Notes: generated from the sequence alone by a model not told the origin. 64,000 nucleotides of DNA from Bicyclus anynana (GCF_947172395.1 NC_069102.1:5920442-5984441), one strand, 5' to 3'; numbered from the stretch's first letter, positions 50,601 through 59,401 are shown. Made by a program: numbers and translations.

Positions 50601-53600
50601 TGACTTTTCCAAAAGAGCAACTGTTGAGTTTCTTGCCGGTATCTTCTCAGCAGGACCTGCCTTCCGAACCGGTGGTAGAATCTTTACAAATAGTCAACTG
50701 ACGTGTCAAAAGTGCTTGTAAACTGAGCCTACTTGAAATAAATGATTTTTGATTTTGTCTACTGATATCAAAAGTGCTTGTAAACTGAGCCTACTTGAAG
50801 TAATTTTTTTTTTTAATAGGCTGAATATGATGAAATTGTTTCCAGATAAAACCTTCGTGCGGTCTCACTACACTGCCGGACCTGTCGCCCTCGAGTGTCT
50901 GCAAACACATGGAGTCTCTACTAGAGACTGCGGCCGACGATGACATCCTACACGATGTTATATTTAAGGTATTTATATAACATCACGTACTAATTTCTTT
51001 CTATCTTTATACATTTTACATTTTATTCTTTACTAATTAAATAAACTGCATCATCACATAATGGGCGATGGAGCAAGCTATGTTAGGTGTATCGTGCGTT
51101 ATCGAATCAGATATGAAGAGATCCGCAGAAAAACCAATGTCACCAACATAGCTCAACGAGTTGCGAAGCTGAAGTGGCAATGGGCGGGGCACATAGTTCG
51201 AAGAGCCGTTGGACGTTGGGGTCCCAAAGTGCTGGAATTTCGACCACGCACTAAAATGCGCAGTGTTGGTCGACCGCCTTCCAGGTGGACTGACGATATC
51301 AAGCGAGTCGCAGGGATTCGCTGGATGCAGGTGGCTCAGTATCGTGATGTTTGGAAGTTCCTACAAAAGGCCTATGTCCTGCAGTGGACGTCCATCGGCT
51401 GATATGATGATCACATAATAACTTTATTTTTTATTCTATTAGGTTGGTACTAAACAATTCCCAGCCCACGCATTCATAATAGCTTCAAGCAGCGACTATC
51501 TGTACAAACTGTACGAAGAGTCACGCACAAACGAGCACAAACCAATAATAACACTAGACAATGTTCACCCAGAGGTTTTTGATCGTATACTGCGGTATAT
51601 GTACACTGGGACTTGTGACGTGGCCGAACTGGGGCCATGCGGACTTAAGATTAGGAGGGAAGATCTGGTTAACGCTAAAATAGACAAGGATGAAAACAAA
51701 GATGAAAATGAAGTAGAGTTTATCGGTGAGTAAACGTGTATTGTGACACAAACTTTCTGCTAAACTTGGAATTAACGTCGAGGCTAAGTTGCGGCGGCGA
51801 GTTTTGCAAATCGTTATGCTAAAACATAGAGGAATTAGATATGGAGATGCATCACACCCAAATTCTTCAAAAAAATTGACTGTCGTTTTTTGAGTGTGAC
51901 AAGGTAAACTCGCACATCGGAAACATTTAACATTAATAAAATACATTCTGTGTCCTTACATTACACGCAACTATAAATTTGATTTGACTCAATACACACA
52001 CGTGTAATTTTTACACAGATTAACTCATAATCACATCACTGACACTCGTTAAACAGAATATTCAATTACTTGATCTATTGTTGTTTTGTTTTTTGAATCG
52101 ATTCTTTTTAAATATTGCTTTTATTAAAAAATTTATAGAATTAATTTAGAAATATGTAGTTACAAATGAAACGTAACTTCGTCTTTTAGTGAACTAGAAG
52201 TTGTTGACCATTTTTTATGCCATTCCACTAATCAAACCGGCATTACTAAACCTACCTTAATTTTATCTGTAATAAAAACAATTTCTAAAATGAATTCATT
52301 CTTTTGACGGAACAGCAAGCATGGATCAAGTCATCGAATATTCTGTGGATAGTCTAAGCGATGTGTTTGTTAGCTGTGTAAAAATTACGCGTGTGTGTAT
52401 TGCGAGTCAAATTTATAGTTGTGTGTAGTGTATGAACACAAAATATATTTAATGGTGTTAAATATTTTCGATGTGTGAATTTAGCTCGTCCACTTCAAAA
52501 TACTTTTTTTGTTGGTGAATTTGGGTGCAAAACAGGTCCATAGTTTAAATAGTCAAAGTTATCAGCCGATGCTGATATTTATAGATTTTTCAAGTTTACA
52601 TATCACCATAATAACATCTGACGTTTCCAAAAATACTTGTAAACTAAACCTACTTGAAATAACTGAGTTTTGATTAATAACAGATAATCCTGCCGAAATA
52701 TCAGCATTCGAAGTATACCAAAACACAGGCAAGAAGAAAGGCAATCGTAAACGCAACACGGAGACCCCGCCGCGGGTGCACCTTTACTGTGACCCCGTCA
52801 AACTGGTGCAAGCCACTGCTAAGAGGATCCAAGTTATGGGACTACATAAACTGCTCGATAAATTCTAGTAAGCACATATATTAAAAATGCCCATATCCGG
52901 CCCTGGCCAACCCTAACCACACACACACTTAGTTACAGAGAAGGTACATGTCCAAAAATGGGCCTTTATTATTTATAATTTATAAGCAGGTCGGTACTAT
53001 TCTTTACGGATTTATGATACAAATTGCTGTTGAGAAATATTTTTTTAGAATTTTTGGAACCCGCATTAATTAGATAAATATCTCTTTGCTCCGCTTGTAT
53101 ACAAATTAAACTGAGATAATACAGTAAAAGTGTTCAAAACAGCCAATAAAAACACCTGTAATTAAATTCATATCCGGTGTAAGCTGTCAATTTCATGTTA
53201 TAGTTATAGCCGAGTTTACATACAAGAGACGGCATAATGCTTTGGTTCAGTAAATTTAGCCTTTCCTCTGGTTCTTTAAAATAGTTTTGTATAATGAATA
53301 TATTTTATTGTTTCGTAGTTACAGAGAAGGTACAGTATGCCTCAAGGAAAGTGCAAAGTTTAGTATCAATGCACCACTCACATGGGACCGGGATAGCTTC
53401 CAGCAACTAGTGGACACGAACGTTTGCTCCAAAGATGGCATCCCTATATCTGCCCACAAGTGTGTACTGGCAGCGAGGCTGGAGTACTTTCAGGGAATGT
53501 TCATGCATTCTTGGACTGAGGTAAGGATGATTGACAAAGGAGATGGTCCATTTCACAGCTCAGTAACCTCATCGGATCAGTTTGACAAGCTCCATTTAAT

Positions 53601-56322
53601 GACATAGATCTATACCTATAATAAATCTGTAGAGAGGTCAATTCTGTACATGAAATATATTTCCAAAATAACTATCAGGGGGTGATAAGTGATCGATACT
53701 GATGCCAAAAATGCAATTAGTAAATTTTTTGTCTGTCTCTGGCTGTCTGTCTGCATGTTCGTTATAGAAACAAAAACTACTAGATTTTAACATAACTTGG
53801 TACAATTATTCTTCATACTCCTGGGCGCAGAGCAGTGAAGGGAAATGTTGGGAAAACGGGGGAAGTTACTCCATTTTTTAAGCTTCTGACGCGTGTGCAG
53901 CCTTAATGGGTAGGGCAGGGGTAGGGTTAGTTGAAAGTTAACATCGACTTTCACGCGGACGAAGTTGCGGGCGTCCGCTAGTGTCAAATAAAAGTCAAAT
54001 TCCTAGAAAAACTGTCAGTTAGAACTATAATGCAATGAATTTGATGTAAAATTGGTCCGAACAAGTTAAGCAATTACGCCCCAGGTACAAAATATACTGT
54101 GGCGATACCTTTTTATATTAATTATGGGAGTTTAATTCACACACCACACGCGCACTCCCATAATACCATTAAAATTTAAAAAATACAGGCATTTTATTAA
54201 AAAGAAAATGAATGAATAAATCGATCTAAATAATAAGTAGGAACAAGATAACATGTAATGCCAAGTTTTCGAGTAATTACAAGATGGGGTCATTGTTTGT
54301 AATTCAATTCAATCAACAGAACATGACATCAATTAACAATGATTACCTGTGCCAGTGTTGTATTTTTTGGAGATAATAAATTTTATTTTCGCTAAATTAA
54401 TAGTAAATTTGTTGATTTTAATAATGAAAAATGGTATACAATTTCATATTCTTTGATTTCAACCTTTGCACACTGATCAGGTCTAGGCTTCATACATATT
54501 TGGATCATCTCCTTTTATTGTTGATAAAGAAACAAAAATGAATAAATAACCTGAACCTTTTTTTCTTTCTTTTAGAGTAAACTGCTGTCAAAAGTTACTC
54601 TACCGATCAATCATGGAATTCTGCTGCCGATTATAAATTTTCTGTATAACGACACCTGTCCAGAAGTAGAAAACTCTAACAGTATTGACTTTATTTATAG
54701 CATGCTTATTGTTTCTGACCAATTATTTATCAGTCGCCTGCGAGAAATGTGCGAGATCGCACTCGCAAATCTGATAACCTTGAAAAACTGCACAGAACTT
54801 TGTCAATTCGCTCACACGTACAACGCCTCACAGCTGAAGCAAAGTTGCATGGAATTTATATCTCTCAACATAAGCAGCATTCTCGAAAATAGATCATTAG
54901 ATTTACTCGAAGACTCCTTATTGGAAGACATATCCAAATACTACTGTAAATTCAACCCCATTATGTCGTCGCGCATTATAACTCCATTCTACAATTCGCC
55001 ATCTGACGAAACTATTGAAGAGTGTGCTAAACTGGTGCCATTAGATTTGGATGTTGTTGATGAAGATTTCAAAAAAGATGACAGCATTGTCGAAGTGAAA
55101 AAGAGTAAAAAACAGAAAAAGATTGAATATACTGAAAACGAGAAAGCTAGAATGCGATACGAATCTGTTAGCTCAGTTACGTCGTTAGATCTTTCAAATG
55201 ACACATCAGGAGTCGTGACGTTGTCTCTTCGTTCGATTTCCAAGGACGAAGAGAAGAATACCAGACAAACAGAGAAGTACACAGAAGTGCCAACTTCTCA
55301 GCAGAAACAGCCAAAAATTGTTCAAAGGCTGAGGGGTATTTCTCTTGCTCAAGAAATTGTTACAAATGAAACTGCAGTAAATTCATTCACGAAACTGACT
55401 AAGAATAACTCTTTCGGAGCCAATCAAGAGAGTTCTACTCCATCTACATCACGAATGTCAGTTTCTCCTAAAGATACGCCACCTGGACCCTTTTCTGAAA
55501 ATGGCAGAGGCCAAGGCAATCTAATCATTAACCATGTTGGACCAAAACTTTCTCAAAAACAAAGAAAGAAATTAGCTTTAGAAAACGAGCAGTCTCCTCA
55601 GACTGTAGATAATTTCATCAATAAAATGACTATTGGTAGTCCTCCAGATAAACCTAAAAATCCTTGGAAAATTTGTGAAGCACCGGTAGCCAGTAGTAGC
55701 CCTAATAAGGCGAATTCTATGGAATTCAATAAAATTTTACAAGACCAGAAGAAACAGAAGGATGATTCTTCTAGAATTATGACTAAACCTCTTGCTTTGA
55801 CGCAGGTTAGTTAAATTTTAAATTTAACATTTTATGCAATTGGCTAGTAAAAACCTGATTTTAAATCAGTTAAATGTTTACTCAAAATATTTGTAACAGT
55901 TTTCTCTAATGCTCTGAGCTGATTTTAGTGACATGAAACCTATTGTCTGTATGTTGAAATCGACTTACACCACACCACTCATATGTTTTGTTTTTTTTTT
56001 AATTTCGCTTACTAGTTTTATTACTCATAATGATGTTTTGTGGCAGATTTTTGAAAATATTTAATAATAGCTGACAACCCGCGGTTTCATCCGCGTAGTT
56101 TCACTGGCAATAGAATTTAGCCTATTTGATTTAGCCACACAATAAAATATTTCCTGTTTATAATATTTATAAATAAATTATTTTTTTTAGCTGGAAGATA
56201 AAGCCATAGAGGAATTGGAAAGATTTTACAATGTACATGAGATAGATGACGAGTTTATAACAGTGAGACGCATAGAGCTGCGTGTGTCTTCGCCACAATG
56301 GATACACACTGCCACTAGGTGA
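38042..56322 (+). CDS. IBtk: inhibitor of Bruton tyrosine kinase homologue (ankyrin-RCC1-BTB-BTB)
   Basis: BTB adaptor; in vertebrates IBTK binds BTK and acts as a CUL3 ubiquitin-ligase substrate adaptor. Exons: 38042-38203, 39397-39574, 41439-41656, 44153-44353, 45019-45255, 46215-46351, 47323-47457, 48301-48595, 50846-50968, 51443-51725, 52684-52867, 53319-53520, 54576-55805, 56191-56322 (TGA 56320-56322). All splice GT-AG and stay in frame: 1238 residues (human about 1350). Domains: ankyrin repeats ~55-140 (GRTALHMSASRGRNALMEW, GYTPLHRSIFYGHIHSA), RCC1-type repeats ~150-420, BTB1 ~550-640, BTB2 ~745-870, then a charged disordered tail and a conserved C-terminus (LEDKAIEELERFYNVHE). The start is the first ATG in the exon with a matching N-terminus. 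A tetraspanin gene is nested in intron 3. Introns hold LINE, Helitron and MITE copies. Confidence 0.95.
38636..38942 (-). mobile_element. family B SINE split by a ~124-bp insertion
   Basis: Left part 38636-38719 ('tctcacctgatggtaagtga' to 'gaaaatccacactcat') and right part 38844-38942 ('ttggtttctacataacatct' to the reversed head) are contiguous in other family B copies. The 124 bases between them are an AT-rich foreign piece. Confidence 0.7.
39615..40255. mobile_element. MITE with inverted ends in IBtk intron 2
   Basis: The outer ends CACCTTCTGATAAGTG (39617) and CACCTATCAGAAGGTG (40238) are inverted, as are inner blocks 'cctaataggctactcgcctg' (39739) and 'ggcaagtagcctattagg' (40180). The core has inverted 'cgccaatcac' type segments. 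A second copy of the right ~360 bases is at 45415-45776. Confidence 0.7.
40468..40756. repeat. ~290-bp dispersed repeat, partner inverted at 46660-46976
   Basis: Segments such as 'aatttgcaaatgcgactcct', 'tgagtgccaagaagttctg' and 'ttggccaattttg' appear as reverse complements at 46660-46976. The pair thus sits inverted in IBtk introns 2 and 6. Confidence 0.75.
42558..43586 (+). CDS. tetraspanin, intronless, nested in IBtk intron 3
   Basis: A 342-residue membrane protein. Transmembrane segments are visible at about 13-34, 66-89, 99-121 and 237-258. The large extracellular loop carries the tetraspanin CCG motif at 163-165 (YECCGAVDYKDF) and further cysteines 190, 191, 206 and 222, the six-cysteine pattern. 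Tetraspanins organise membrane microdomains through their large loop. The C-tail of ~80 residues is longer than the usual 10-25. There is no intron, while insect tetraspanin genes normally have several, so a retrocopied origin is likely; no poly(A) remnant is seen. The frame is fully open, arguing for function. The stop codon overlaps an AATAAA (43581-43586); another is at 43764. Confidence 0.93.
   Translation: MHTIGLPRTCLGFTNLLFFITGFIGCVICIWCIVNTEFFREVNYTVTKSSLVATIANFVNLKLWVTPVTTILIPIAIITMLSSCCGILGAGCKMKCAIKSYIFLTTVLLTTAFWLFFISGVYNIYTNNQNTLRYMKSTISSNYGKENDLITYVWDYIMVNYECCGAVDYKDFIDTKWHRSNLDKLYPIQCCKLKNQTGLVPISDDCTKSTEPEAQSNTNVSCFNSLRTSIGDNKGKIIFYMIFFGLAYSVLVLFAYCIIRGEPLITAITGNPRGLLLKRQEQTNREIPSGTSLDNMMFMEEPPQRVVRVVSAINPFQTYKFTPNVHDTRSNTYSYDMRSDFK
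44153..48595 (+). CDS. IBtk: IBtk exons 4-8: RCC1-type repeat region
   Basis: Exons 44153-44353, 45019-45255, 46215-46351, 47323-47457 and 48301-48595. Blade signatures include CLGKFHSVWVS, CAGRSHAVVWNAHAVYTWGL and GLNLGQLGHSQEDK, followed by LVAASDAATVLTTSRGDVYL and MALTHDALYFTTKYGEAFIG. Exon 4 is very GC-rich (PARAGGPPS) compared with all neighbours. The exon 7 start is at 47323 rather than at the AG four bases later, because only this gives KQINLRQV in frame. Confidence 0.92.
44375..44530 (-). mobile_element. Helitron, minus orientation, 21 bases after the IBtk exon 4 donor
   Basis: Plus-strand start CTAGCGGACGCCTGCGACTT with the family hairpin, then 'gggataaaaagtaacctatg' and 'cattccaaatttcagccaaa'. 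The far end (TATAATATTAG) is not seen, so it is truncated or longer and diverged. Confidence 0.75.
44830..45010 (+). pseudogene. diverged copies of the IBtk exon 5 start and its acceptor
   Basis: At 44833-44895 'gacaacacaataatccgagc' echoes exon 5 'gaacaacacggacaatccga'. At 44908-44965 'aaaatatcctaatttgcaca' followed by 'ctgaacccatc' echoes the real acceptor region 'aaaatatcctaatttccaca' before 45019. These look like old tandem duplicates. Confidence 0.55.
45291..45414 (+). pseudogene. duplicated, broken copy of IBtk exon 5
   Basis: The stretch parallels 45055-45180: 'aaagatatcccatacactgg' against 'aaagatatcccatccgctgg', then 'gtttgcgcgcggcggtcgca' against 'atttgcgcggggcggtcaca'. Its frame (CPSTMENTPIMKLLAMKSVVK...RRSHSAV) ends in TAG where the real exon has TGG. 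It lies just after the real exon's donor in intron 5. Confidence 0.8.
45415..45776. mobile_element. second copy of the intron 2 MITE, in IBtk intron 5
   Basis: Matches 39855-40208 closely over about 350 bases ('gatgtcattcgctacaaggc', 'gtgttgtgtttcggcggcaa', 'aagaggcaagtagcctatta'). Same orientation. The left outer end is absent. Confidence 0.85.
46660..46976. repeat. inverted partner of the 40468-40756 repeat
   Basis: Contains 'aagtgccaaacataacttct', 'agtcgcatttgcaaattcaa' and 'tgccaaattggccag', the reverse complement of the intron 2 copy. It lies in IBtk intron 6. Confidence 0.75.
47195..47250 (+). mobile_element. Helitron 3' terminus
   Basis: The hairpin GCGGACG...CGTCCGC followed by CTAG (47247-47250) and T at 47251 is the Helitron end in plus orientation. 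The 5' end was not located. Confidence 0.7.
47462..47801 (+). mobile_element. Helitron directly after the IBtk exon 7 donor, carrying an RTE piece
   Basis: Starts TCTATACTAATATTGTAAAG (A at 47461) and ends 'gaagtcgcgtgcgtcttctag' in pieces with T at 47802. The exon 7 donor GTAA occupies 47458-47461, so the element begins at intron base +5. Inside, 47536-47665 is a reversed RTE 3' fragment ('tgctggacataggcctcttg'). Confidence 0.85.
48075..48111. repeat. perfect 18-bp inverted repeat
   Basis: Arms 48075-48092 (CCGATCTGACCAATACTT) and 48094-48111 are exactly complementary around one base. Confidence 0.8.
48638..48800. repeat. G-run and repeat fragment shared with 12178-12230
   Basis: Contains a run of eight G, C and six G near 48640-48654, and 'tcttccccccgtcgcccgca' with 'atcatgggagtgtcat', also found near 12187-12222. 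It is probably part of a diverged Helitron-type element ('tagtatagat' at its end). Confidence 0.5.
48818..49440. mobile_element. long fold-back element in IBtk intron 8
   Basis: Two ~280-base arms face each other: 'aaaatgtatttttttcatta' then 'gataacattaattaagaatt' on the left, and 'aattcttaattaatgttgtc' then 'taatgaaaaaaataaatttt' on the right. Further pairs are 'tagtagcgttcg'/'cgaacgctacta' and 'aatgtttctttttaactt'/'aagttaaaaagaaacatt'. The ends read 'ttggaacccgc' and 'gcagattccaa'. Confidence 0.85.
49490..49575 (+). mobile_element. LINE 3' UTR fragment
   Basis: Carries 'aaaagagcaactgttgagtt' and 'ttccgaaccggtgg', the same text that follows the reverse-transcriptase frame at 50610-50685. 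It is therefore a tail copy lying directly upstream of a second element. Confidence 0.75.
49575..50760 (+). mobile_element. 5'-truncated non-LTR retrotransposon with reverse transcriptase
   Basis: The open frame 49581-50546 (321 residues) begins inside the reverse transcriptase with GVPQGSILGPFLFLVYINDL, keeps the catalytic LFADDTSL (FADD form) and runs through the thumb and C-terminal region to LPPSHRK. The 3' UTR contains 'gagcaactgttgagtttctt' and ends in the tail 'aataaatgatttttgatttt'. The N-terminal half and endonuclease are missing. It sits in IBtk intron 8 in sense orientation; the intact frame suggests a recent insertion. Clade: jockey/CR1-like, from general motif knowledge. Confidence 0.88.
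50846..53520 (+). CDS. IBtk: IBtk exons 9-12: two BTB domains
   Basis: Exons 50846-50968, 51443-51725, 52684-52867 and 53319-53520. BTB1: DILHDVIFKVGTKQFPAHAF, then HPEVFDRILRYMYTGTCD. An acidic insert and a basic KKKGNRKRN precede BTB2: DGIPISAHKCVLAARLEYFQ. The H-[KA]-x-[VI]-L-A box occurs in both. BTB domains mediate dimers and CUL3 binding in this family. Confidence 0.93.
51040..51410 (+). mobile_element. RTE-like LINE C-terminal fragment
   Basis: A 113-residue open frame (51061-51402) reads RRKTNVTNIAQRVAKLKWQW, AGHIVRR, GRPPSRWTDDIKRVAG and AYVLQWTSIG. This is the hallmark C-terminus of RTE-type endonuclease/reverse-transcriptase proteins common in Lepidoptera. It is 5'-truncated and sits in IBtk intron 9, followed by 'ctgatatgatgatcacataa'. 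Confidence 0.88.
52615..52675 (+). mobile_element. LINE 3' tail touching the IBtk exon 11 acceptor
   Basis: Reads 'aaaatacttgtaaactaaac' and 'cttgaaataactgagttttg', the family tail. Only ~8 bases separate it from the acceptor AG at 52682-52683. Confidence 0.7.
53050..53190. repeat. fragment related to the intron 8 fold-back element
   Basis: Shares 'tttttggaacccgcat' with the element end at 48818 and 'attcatatccggtgtaagct' with its centre (49150). It is an internally deleted relative. Confidence 0.65.
53609..53981 (+). mobile_element. complete non-autonomous Helitron in IBtk intron 12
   Basis: Starts TCTATACCTATAATAAATCT after A (53608) and ends in the hairpin GCGGACG...CGTCCGC plus CTAG before T (53982). 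The interior contains 'gtctgtctctggctgtctgt'. Confidence 0.8.
54576..56322 (+). CDS. IBtk: IBtk exons 13-14: end of BTB2, BACK-like region, disordered tail
   Basis: Exon 13 (54576-55805, 410 codons) finishes BTB2 (ILLPIINFLYNDTC) and continues with DQLFISRLREMCEIALANLI and a helical BACK-like part. It then turns Lys/Ser/Glu-rich (KKSKKQKKIEYTENEKAR) with a conserved KLSQKQRKKLAL box. Exon 14 (56191-56322) holds the conserved C-terminal helix, then ELRVSSPQWIHTATR and TGA. Confidence 0.95.
56068..56130 (-). mobile_element. Helitron 3' end fragment
   Basis: 'tagctgacaacccgcggttt' and 'catccgcgtagtttc' resemble the reversed terminus seen at 2996 and 59402. It lies in the last IBtk intron. Confidence 0.55.
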
Positions 56323-56663
56323 TAATAAGTGTACTATTTTTACAAATTAATAATAATTATTTTATTTAGTATGAATAATATTGTGATGAAATTGATATTT
56401 TAAATAATAATATATGTTATATGTGACTGTCTTGTGTAGTTTTATTTATCTATATAGGCAAACCATGATGGCTAAGGCCTGGCTCCCATTATCAGCATCA
56501 TAAAGGAAATCCTTTGGCATCTTCATATGCCAGCTCACACTGTCGGTAACAATGCCTTAGCATACTGCAACATCCTTATGGATGTCAAAACCAGACAAGC
56601 AAAACCGTATATTCCATGTTTCCATATTTGGAATAAAATGAAAAATATTAGTTCCAAAATTCA

Positions 56664-56850
56664 TCTATACTAATATTGTAAAGAGGAAAGGTTTCATTGT
56701 TTGTTTGCATTGAATAGGCTCTGAAACTGAACCAATTTGAAAAATTCTTTCACTGTTAAGAAAATATCCCTGGGTGCTACAGGCTATATAATTATCCTCA
56801 TATACCTACTGGTACAGGAACTACACACGTGAAATACTGTCCAACCAAGG
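56664..56850 (+). mobile_element. Helitron 5' part
   Basis: Starts TCTATACTAATATTGTAAAG after A (56663), continuing 'tttgaaaaattctttcactg' and 'ctacaggctatataattatc', the reverse of the body seen at 678 and 59402. No clear CTAG hairpin end was found. Confidence 0.65.
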
Positions 56851-57107
56851 ACGTCTAAGATATATTTATGTCTAATCATTTAAGTAGCTTCAAAAGGACT
56901 TAATAATAAAATTCAAGAAACCTCAATAGCACAACAATAAAGAGGCCAAGTTCAACACCAAAGATTACAGTGTATTATTGGAAAGGTTGTGGTTTGATAC
57001 TGAAGTATTGTCTGATCCTGACTAACCTGATCTACTAATGCTTTATACTAGCCACTCACCAATAAGTTCACTTGCATGTGCATGACATGCAGATCCCGAC
57101 CAACACA

Positions 57108-57269
57108 CAATCAGTTTTACAGGATGTCCTGCCTTTAGTGCTTCAGGCACGTGAACTTATTGGATGGCATAACAGTATTTCCAGACTAGTTGGAGGTGAA
57201 AGTGAAAATTGGTCATTCTTAAAGTCAGCCATTGATGATCTAGTAATCTCAGCTAACAGCATGAACTGA
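57108..57269 (+). other. unexplained open frame, possible lone exon
   Basis: A frame open from 57072 reads IPTNTQSVLQDVLPLVLQAR, ELIGWHNSISRLVGGESENW and FLKSAIDDLVISANSMN before TGA. It is amphipathic and protein-like in composition, unlike the other short frames around it. I recognise no family. It could be the last exon of a decayed gene or transposon protein; no partner exon was found upstream. Confidence 0.25.
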
Positions 57270-57806
57270 TTGTGTGGTGGTGACTGACTGGTCGCAATGT
57301 GCATGACGGCTCGACTCGACACAAAAAATATATTTTTATTCTTATGTTTCACAAGTTTGTAGCAGTTCTGCAAAATCGTACCGTGTGTTGTAAGATGTGG
57401 AATTTTCCTGATTTTCCTGATCTGATAGTGAGTTAAGCCCACTCTTAACCTACTAATCCAAATCAGCATGATGAGTCTTAGCTCCAATCATCTTTCTAAT
57501 TAGGAGAGAAGCTTGGCCAAAAATGACACAATTTTGTTGTTGAATTTGGCTACAATACAATACATTTACTTAAGGACTTGAGTAATTGGTTTGAGTCCAT
57601 AATACATATGGTACACAATATAAATAATGTTTTATAATAAATTGAACTACTTACATGGTTAAAACATACAACTGGTAGAATTGGATTACTATGTTCAATC
57701 GACATGACATATTAGTTAACTTAATAAATTTAAAAATAAAACCATTGCATTACCATCATTCTCTAATAATAATTTATTTACACTATTTAAAATAAAAGCT
57801 ACATGT

Positions 57807-58181
57807 TTACACTTTGGGAGGGAAGGATTTTAAAAGTTGATTCAATTGTCTATGTGTCAAATTCTTTTCACCAGGAACAAGAATACCTTTCCTGCCTTGT
57901 TCTCTCTGGAGCTTGGCACGTTCGTTGTAATCTTTATAACAAGATTGAAATGATGACACCTCTTTCAAGCACTGTTGCTGATCGAACTCTGCTTTTTTGA
58001 AGCAAGCAAACATAACTGCCATTTCTTGCATACAAGCGGCCTCTTTGACTTTATCTCCTTTACCAGACACGGTCTTCTTCAGTCGAAGAGGTAAAAGCAT
58101 TTGAAAAGGAACAGGTTCTCGTTGAGGCCTTCTTGCGTTTTTGCTTGAAGGCGCCGTAAAAAGAACAGGATTTAATCTCAT
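57807..58181 (-). CDS. CHCHD1: small ribosomal subunit protein mS37, mitochondrial (CHCHD1)
   Basis: A 124-residue single-exon protein of the mitochondrial small ribosomal subunit. The twin CX9C motif is complete: C50-X9-C60 and C71-X9-C81 (ACMQEMAVMFACFKK, QCLKEVSSFQSCYKD), forming the coiled-coil-helix fold oxidised by the Mia40 import route. The C-terminus LTHRQLNQLLKSFPPK matches the family's LNKLLQRFPNK-type ending. The basic N-terminus MRLNPVLFTAPSS fits the family. The start is the ATG at 58179-58181; an upstream in-frame TTG is not needed. The gene is convergent with IBtk. On the minus strand an AATAAA-type signal lies ~30 bases after the stop. Confidence 0.94.
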   Translation of the reverse strand: MRLNPVLFTAPSSKNARRPQREPVPFQMLLPLRLKKTVSGKGDKVKEAACMQEMAVMFACFKKAEFDQQQCLKEVSSFQSCYKDYNERAKLQREQGRKGILVPGEKNLTHRQLNQLLKSFPPKV

Positions 58182-58497
58182 TTTTATATGCAAATCAATA
58201 ATACTTTTAATATTGAAATTAGTGTTTAATTTTGATTGCTAATTTTCAGTTTTCTAAGTTGTTTGTTTTTAGGTTACATTAGATGACAATTGACAATTGA
58301 CATGACACTGCACTGACGTTTGATTTGACATAAAGTTTTGACGTTGAGACTTTTTTATTTATTAACTGGCTTTACGGCTCTGGGTAATTGTTATTTTGAG
58401 AATGTTGAAACACTGTTGACATTTTCGGTTGACCACCGACATTATTATTTTCCCCGTTTTGGCCACATTTTTGATCGGTGCTTTGCTCCTATTGGTC

Positions 58498-58580
58498 GTA
58501 GCGTGATGTTATGTAGCTTATAGCCTTCCTCGATAAACGGGCTTTTCAACACAAAAAGAATTTTTCAATTCTAACCATTA
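58498..58580 (-). mobile_element. Helitron body fragment
   Basis: 'tagccttcctcgataaacgg' and 'gaatttttcaattc' match the body of the copies at 678 and 59402. Confidence 0.55.
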
Positions 58581-58599
58581 CTTTGTCAGTAGGTAAGGC

Positions 58600-59260
58600 A
58601 AAAGTACGAAATTGCCTATAACGGGCGAGCAAATGTTGTTTGATGACGTCACGGTGTTAAACGCGAGCTGATCACTACGCACTCACTTTAAAATTCTATA
58701 TCTCGGGAATTAATTAACGTATCGAAATAATTCTTTCACGAGTATTTTTTGTTTTCAACGGAGAATACAGAATGCTAACATTTAAAAACAGTTAACATTA
58801 TTCATTGTGGGAAAAATTACTTAATGTCATTCAGTCGCTTATTAAACAACGAACGATAAGCTAAATTCGGATCACTTTTTGCGGTGAATTTTTATGGATG
58901 GAACCTATCTAACAGTATAGAATTATCATTGACTGTAGCAGGTCAAATAGTTCTATACATTGAATTTTATATTTTGTAAATTTTAGTTGTAGGCTACTTG
59001 CCTCTTTTGTAAACTGAATTATGGAAGTATTATAAGCTATATTTTATTTTGCTCCGTCAATAATAACCAGTTAAATCTATGCAAAAAATCTTCTTAGTTT
59101 TCTACAGCAGGCGAGTAGCCTAATAGGCTACTAGGCTACTCGCCTGCTGTAGAAAACTAAGAAGATTTTTTGCATAGAGGCAGATAAGATCCTTAGAAAC
59201 TCTAATCACATTTTTACTCATCGATACTGAAGCCAAAAATATTAGTTTTTGTCTGTCTGT
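58600..59260. repeat. repeat region with a perfect 43-bp hairpin (59079-59175)
   Basis: 58975-59070 is the reverse of the right half of the IBtk intron MITE ('ggctacttgcctcttttgta', 'ggaagtattataagctatat'). Then 59079-59121 and 59133-59175 are exact complements around an 11-base loop; this arm also matches the MITE left part at 39745-39795. It looks like two element ends joined head to head. Confidence 0.8.
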
Positions 59261-59401
59261 CTGAATTTTTGTTGACCGGGCATCACACTAAAACTACTTA
59301 ATGAATTCAAATGAAATTTGGCATGATTTCATACGAAAAATATTATAAGATACACTTTTTGTTACAAAAAATGAATCAGAAGGGGGAATTTTATTATTTC
59401 A

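Noticed and set aside
58179..58193. Upstream in-frame TTG as a start for mS37
   Set aside because: TTG is not a normal nuclear start; the ATG at 58179-58181 gives the family-like N-terminus.
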